NCBI GenBank assembly: GCA_019186985.1
Contig: JABARQ010000018.1
Location: forward strand, 1 to 55,503
Length of the DNA: 55,503 nucleotides
Direction: 5' to 3'
Source of the DNA: Prosthecobacter sp.
GTDB taxonomy: Bacteria > Verrucomicrobiota > Verrucomicrobiia > Verrucomicrobiales > Verrucomicrobiaceae
The notes beneath the pieces were generated by a model. That model saw only the letters and a program-made list of their open reading frames with translations. It did no database searches and was not told the origin of the DNA. The position numbers were made by a program, and so were the translations under genes. Below are positions 53,249 to 55,503 of the stretch, one piece after another. Each line of letters begins with the position of its first letter. Position 1 is the stretch's first letter.

Positions 53249-53552
53249 TCGCAGCGAGCATTTTCAGAGAAACCATACCCGGCACGACAGCTTTGAGGTG
53301 AGTCACACACGGCCTTCGTTTCCATAGACCGTTTCAAACGCGGGATCATCGAGACTTTTCAGCTTCAGGAAGGCAGGTCACACGCGCCGGTCATGCCTGA
53401 TACCCTGCGAATGGCCTGTCATTCGTTTGCCGTTCCATTGGACAAGAAAACATCACGCGATAAGGATGAATTTCGGCGGACGTTTTCTCACGTTCGTTCT
53501 TAAACCATCCTTTTTCCAGCCTCCTGTTCGCGCAAGTCGTTGGTTTTCAAGT
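53249..53552. other. Intergenic region before tRNA-Arg
   Basis: About 300 bp of moderate GC with no credible gene. It must contain the tRNA promoter, but I cannot pick a convincing -35/-10 pair. No repeat of the tRNA 3' end, and so no obvious attachment site, is visible here. Confidence 0.35.
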
Positions 53553-53627
53553 GTCCCCGTAGTTCAATGGATAGAACGAGGGTTTCCTAAACTCTAAATA
53601 CAGGTTCGATTCCTGTCGGGGATACCA
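53553..53627 (+). tRNA. tRNA-Arg (anticodon CCU)
   Basis: A cloverleaf of 75 bases with CCA encoded. The acceptor GTCCCCG pairs with CGGGGAT (G-U at the top), the D arm is AGTTCAATGGATAGAAC, and the anticodon stem AGGGT/ACTCT has loop TTCCTAA giving anticodon CCT. The T arm is CAGGTTCGATTCCTG, with discriminator A then CCA at 53625-53627. It reads AGG codons. tRNA-Arg(CCU) genes are frequent integration sites. Confidence 0.95.
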
Positions 53628-53633
53628 GGGTGG

Positions 53634-54227
53634 TCAGCGGGGGACGGTGGGGCGAGGTTCCTGAGGAAGATCGGGGCCGTGATGGGTGCCGCCTTCCTGA
53701 AGGCGATGCAGGTCGTCGGTGGTCCACATCTTCCGGTCGGGGCCGGCGCTGCGGATGTCGATGCGGGTGGACTCGCGGACGTGGAAAAACAAGGGCGTGC
53801 CCCAGCGGTCGATGAGCTGGCCCTGGTCGTTCAAGGCGGGGTGCGGGGCGGTGAGGAAGACCTCCCCGGCGGCGTTTTTGCCAAGCAGGGCGGCGGCAAA
53901 CTCCTCATTGGCACCCATGCGGAAGGGGCGGTCGGATTTGAGGAGCAGGAGCAGGTTGGCAAAGGTGTTGGCGAGCGCGCTGAGATCGTCCTCCGGACGG
54001 CTGGTGCTGCTGGCGTAGTTTTCGAGGATTTCATTTCCCGGGGGGCGGGAGGATGCCTTTCCTCGCGACCTGGCCGCCTGGGTCATGGCCTGGGCGATGT
54101 CCTGCTGATGCCGTGCCTTTTGCTCACTGAGCCGTGACTGCAGCCAGAAGACCAGCAGGAGGGCCGAGGTCAGCAGGACCAGGATGCCGAGGATCCTCCT
54201 CCACTTCATGGGCTTGGCAGGATGCAT
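53634..54227 (-). CDS. Exported protein with pseudopilin-like C-terminus
   Basis: 197 residues with an N-terminal membrane anchor (RRILGILVLLTSALLLVFWL, about 10-29) followed by a helical/coiled segment. The C-terminal part, QLIDRWGTPLFFHVRESTRIDIRSAGPDRKMWTTDDL, resembles the end of type II secretion pseudopilins (DPWGNPY...DIxSxGPDxxxGTxDD). It lacks a prepilin cleavage site, so it is probably not a true pilin. It runs convergent to the tRNA and lies 78 bp downstream of a DUF1501 gene with a heptanucleotide repeat between them. Likely co-expressed with DUF1501; role unknown. Confidence 0.65.
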   Translation of the reverse strand: MHPAKPMKWRRILGILVLLTSALLLVFWLQSRLSEQKARHQQDIAQAMTQAARSRGKASSRPPGNEILENYASSTSRPEDDLSALANTFANLLLLLKSDRPFRMGANEEFAAALLGKNAAGEVFLTAPHPALNDQGQLIDRWGTPLFFHVRESTRIDIRSAGPDRKMWTTDDLHRLQEGGTHHGPDLPQEPRPTVPR

Positions 54228-54254
54228 GGTGGCAAAATAAAACTCGAAACCTGA

Positions 54255-54289
54255 AACTTCGAACTTCGAACTTCGAACTTCGAACTTCG
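54255..54289. repeat. Heptanucleotide tandem repeat (AACTTCG)5
   Basis: Five perfect copies of AACTTCG, with a degenerate sixth (AGCTTGC) after 54289 and partial copies before it. It lies between the DUF1501 stop (54306) and the start of the next minus-strand gene (54227), 28 bp upstream of that ATG. Confidence 0.9.
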
Positions 54290-54305
54290 AGCTTGCCTCC
54301 CACCT

Positions 54306-55503
54306 TCAAGTCCACGTTCCCGGCTTGAGGAAGCCGACGGGCAGGCTGGAGGAGTTGACGTCGTAGAAGTTGCCGATGTTCGGCAGCACGGTGCTCATGC
54401 CTGAGGCGGGCACGCCGAACCAGCGAAGCATTTCCGCGAAGAACTGGTCGACGCTGGTGGTGGGGATCATGCGGCCGCCGTAGCCGGTGTCGTCATTGCT
54501 TTCGAGCGTGAGGTCGGGGAAGGTGCCGCAGACGCGTCCGCCCTGGACGGGGCCGCCCATGACGAGAGCGTTGCCGCCCCAGGCGTGGTCGGTGCCGTTG
54601 CCGTTGCTGCGCAGGGTGCGGCCGAAGTCGGAGGCGCTGTAGGTGATGACGCTGTCCTGCAGGCCGAGCTGTTCGAGGGCGCCCTGAAAGGCGGTGAGGG
54701 AGGCGTTCAGGGTGGAGAGCATGCCGGCCTGGGTTTCGAGAAGCTCGCCGTGGTGATCCCAGCCGCCGAAGGCGATGAAGAGGGTCTGGCGGTGCAGGCC
54801 GAGGGCGGGCCGGAGGGCGATCATCTTCAAGGCGGCGCGGAACTGCTGGGCGATGTAGTTGGTGCCTGGAAACAGGGAGGCGACGGCGCTGTCGTCGAAG
54901 CTGTTGTACTGCTGGAGGAAGAACTCCTGAAGCTCGATGCTGCTCCGGGTGAGCTGTCCGTAGGACTGCTGCATGAGGTTGGCGTAGTTCTGCTGGATGA
55001 TGCTGCGGTGGGCGGTGTTTTTCAGCCGCATCGGATGCAGGGGATCGCTGATCTCGCTGCCGGTGAAGGTGAGGGCGCCGCGGTCGGTGACGACAAACTG
55101 GGTGGTGTTGTTCCCCACCTGCCAGAGGCTGTTGCCTGACAGGGAGATGTTCATGGCGATGCTGTTGGCGTTCGCCGTGGCGTGCAGGAGGTCGGCGGTG
55201 CGGCCGGCCCAGCCGCTGAGCTGGGTCATGCCCTGGGGCACGGAGGTCTGCCACTGGTCGATCTGGTCGCTGTGCGAATAAAGGGCGCGGGGCAGCGGGA
55301 TGGATTCGGCGAGGTACTGCGCCTTGGTGACGGGCTGGATGAGGGTGCCGATGTTGGCGAGCAGGGAGAGGCGGCGCTTGCCGGCGAAGGAGCCGGTGCC
55401 GTTGAACATGTCGGCCATGCCGGTGCAGCTCGGATGGATGCCGTAGAGCTGGCCGTCGCCGCCATCCTGATTGAGGCTGAGGATCTCGGAAGTGGAGAGG
55501 GCC
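54306..55503 (-). CDS. DUF1501 protein, N-terminus beyond the window
   Basis: At least 398 residues; the frame is open to the window edge and continues, with QLYGIHPSCTGMADMFNGTG before the first internal Met. It is a DUF1501 domain of the type usually encoded beside DUF1800: LLANIGTLIQPVTKAQY, LPRALYSHSDQIDQWQT, GWAGRTADLL, TLFIAFGGWDHHGELL, VITYSASDFGRTLRSNGNGTDHAWGG, NALVMGGPVQGG and QFFAEMLRWFGV. The twin-arginine signal should lie outside. A DUF1800 partner upstream is likely but unseen. The role of the pair is unproven; probably an exported or surface protein. Confidence 0.88.
   Translation of the reverse strand, partial: ALSTSEILSLNQDGGDGQLYGIHPSCTGMADMFNGTGSFAGKRRLSLLANIGTLIQPVTKAQYLAESIPLPRALYSHSDQIDQWQTSVPQGMTQLSGWAGRTADLLHATANANSIAMNISLSGNSLWQVGNNTTQFVVTDRGALTFTGSEISDPLHPMRLKNTAHRSIIQQNYANLMQQSYGQLTRSSIELQEFFLQQYNSFDDSAVASLFPGTNYIAQQFRAALKMIALRPALGLHRQTLFIAFGGWDHHGELLETQAGMLSTLNASLTAFQGALEQLGLQDSVITYSASDFGRTLRSNGNGTDHAWGGNALVMGGPVQGGRVCGTFPDLTLESNDDTGYGGRMIPTTSVDQFFAEMLRWFGVPASGMSTVLPNIGNFYDVNSSSLPVGFLKPGTWT

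Noticed and set aside
54134..54328. A short plus-strand frame containing the heptamer repeat
   Set aside because: Its repetitive LRTSNFELRTS content arises from the tandem repeat, and it overlaps two better genes.

Overview
The window looks like a chromosomal segment of a Verrucomicrobiota bacterium, most likely a Prosthecobacter-like member of Verrucomicrobiales. This rests on content, not on a database match. The DNA is GC-rich with few obvious Shine-Dalgarno sites. It carries a PSD1/Planctomycete-type cytochrome gene coupled to a DUF1501 gene, a second DUF1501 gene, a Cys-type sulfatase, many signal-peptide-bearing proteins, and very large secreted Ig/Calx-beta-type proteins.

Layout. 1-410: two 133-bp direct repeats with palindromic ends. 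432-4365: Dabb-domain protein, an isolated nuoA, a small putative winged-helix protein, a secreted PQQ-type beta-propeller and two lipoproteins. 4396-11254: a minus-strand run of mcrB-mcrC (type IV restriction), a group II truncated haemoglobin, a histidine kinase and an NtrC-type regulator whose AAA+ domain is degenerate. 11307-21568: a CAP-domain giant exoprotein, an O-antigen ligase/TPR protein, an alpha/beta hydrolase and a Calx-beta exoprotein with an AT-rich upstream region. 21569-27127: sulfatase, DUF3592, thiH, folA (with its 3' end tandemly duplicated downstream), cupin and L,D-transpeptidase. 27141-33511: a tightly overlapping operon of a FadR-type regulator, PSD1 cytochrome, DUF1501 and beta-helix glycosidase-like protein, preceded by a good FadR-family operator. 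33571-43658: cinA, a sugar-dehydrogenase/cytochrome exoprotein, an uncharacterised 469-residue protein, a PP2C phosphatase, secreted aldose epimerase and a D-threonine-aldolase-type PLP enzyme. 43684-50590: metallophosphoesterase, cmk-plsC, two overlapping secreted proteins (the first with an SNase-like C-terminus) and transketolase. 50591-55503: a palindrome-rich non-coding region, a hypothetical, a Fic protein with an apparent 5' frameshift, tRNA-Arg(CCU), an exported protein and a DUF1501 gene running off the window.

How they fit together. Core functions (NADH dehydrogenase, folate, thiamine, CMP kinase, lipid acylation, transketolase) are interspersed with genes for handling extracellular polymers. 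The clearest functional unit is the FadR-regulated operon at 27141-33485. The most interesting new signal is a C-terminal module of roughly 400 residues shared by three otherwise unrelated giant exoproteins (11307-15005, 18626-20998, 34906-38856). It looks like a lineage-specific surface or secretion module. No CRISPR array, rRNA, intact transposase or prophage was seen.
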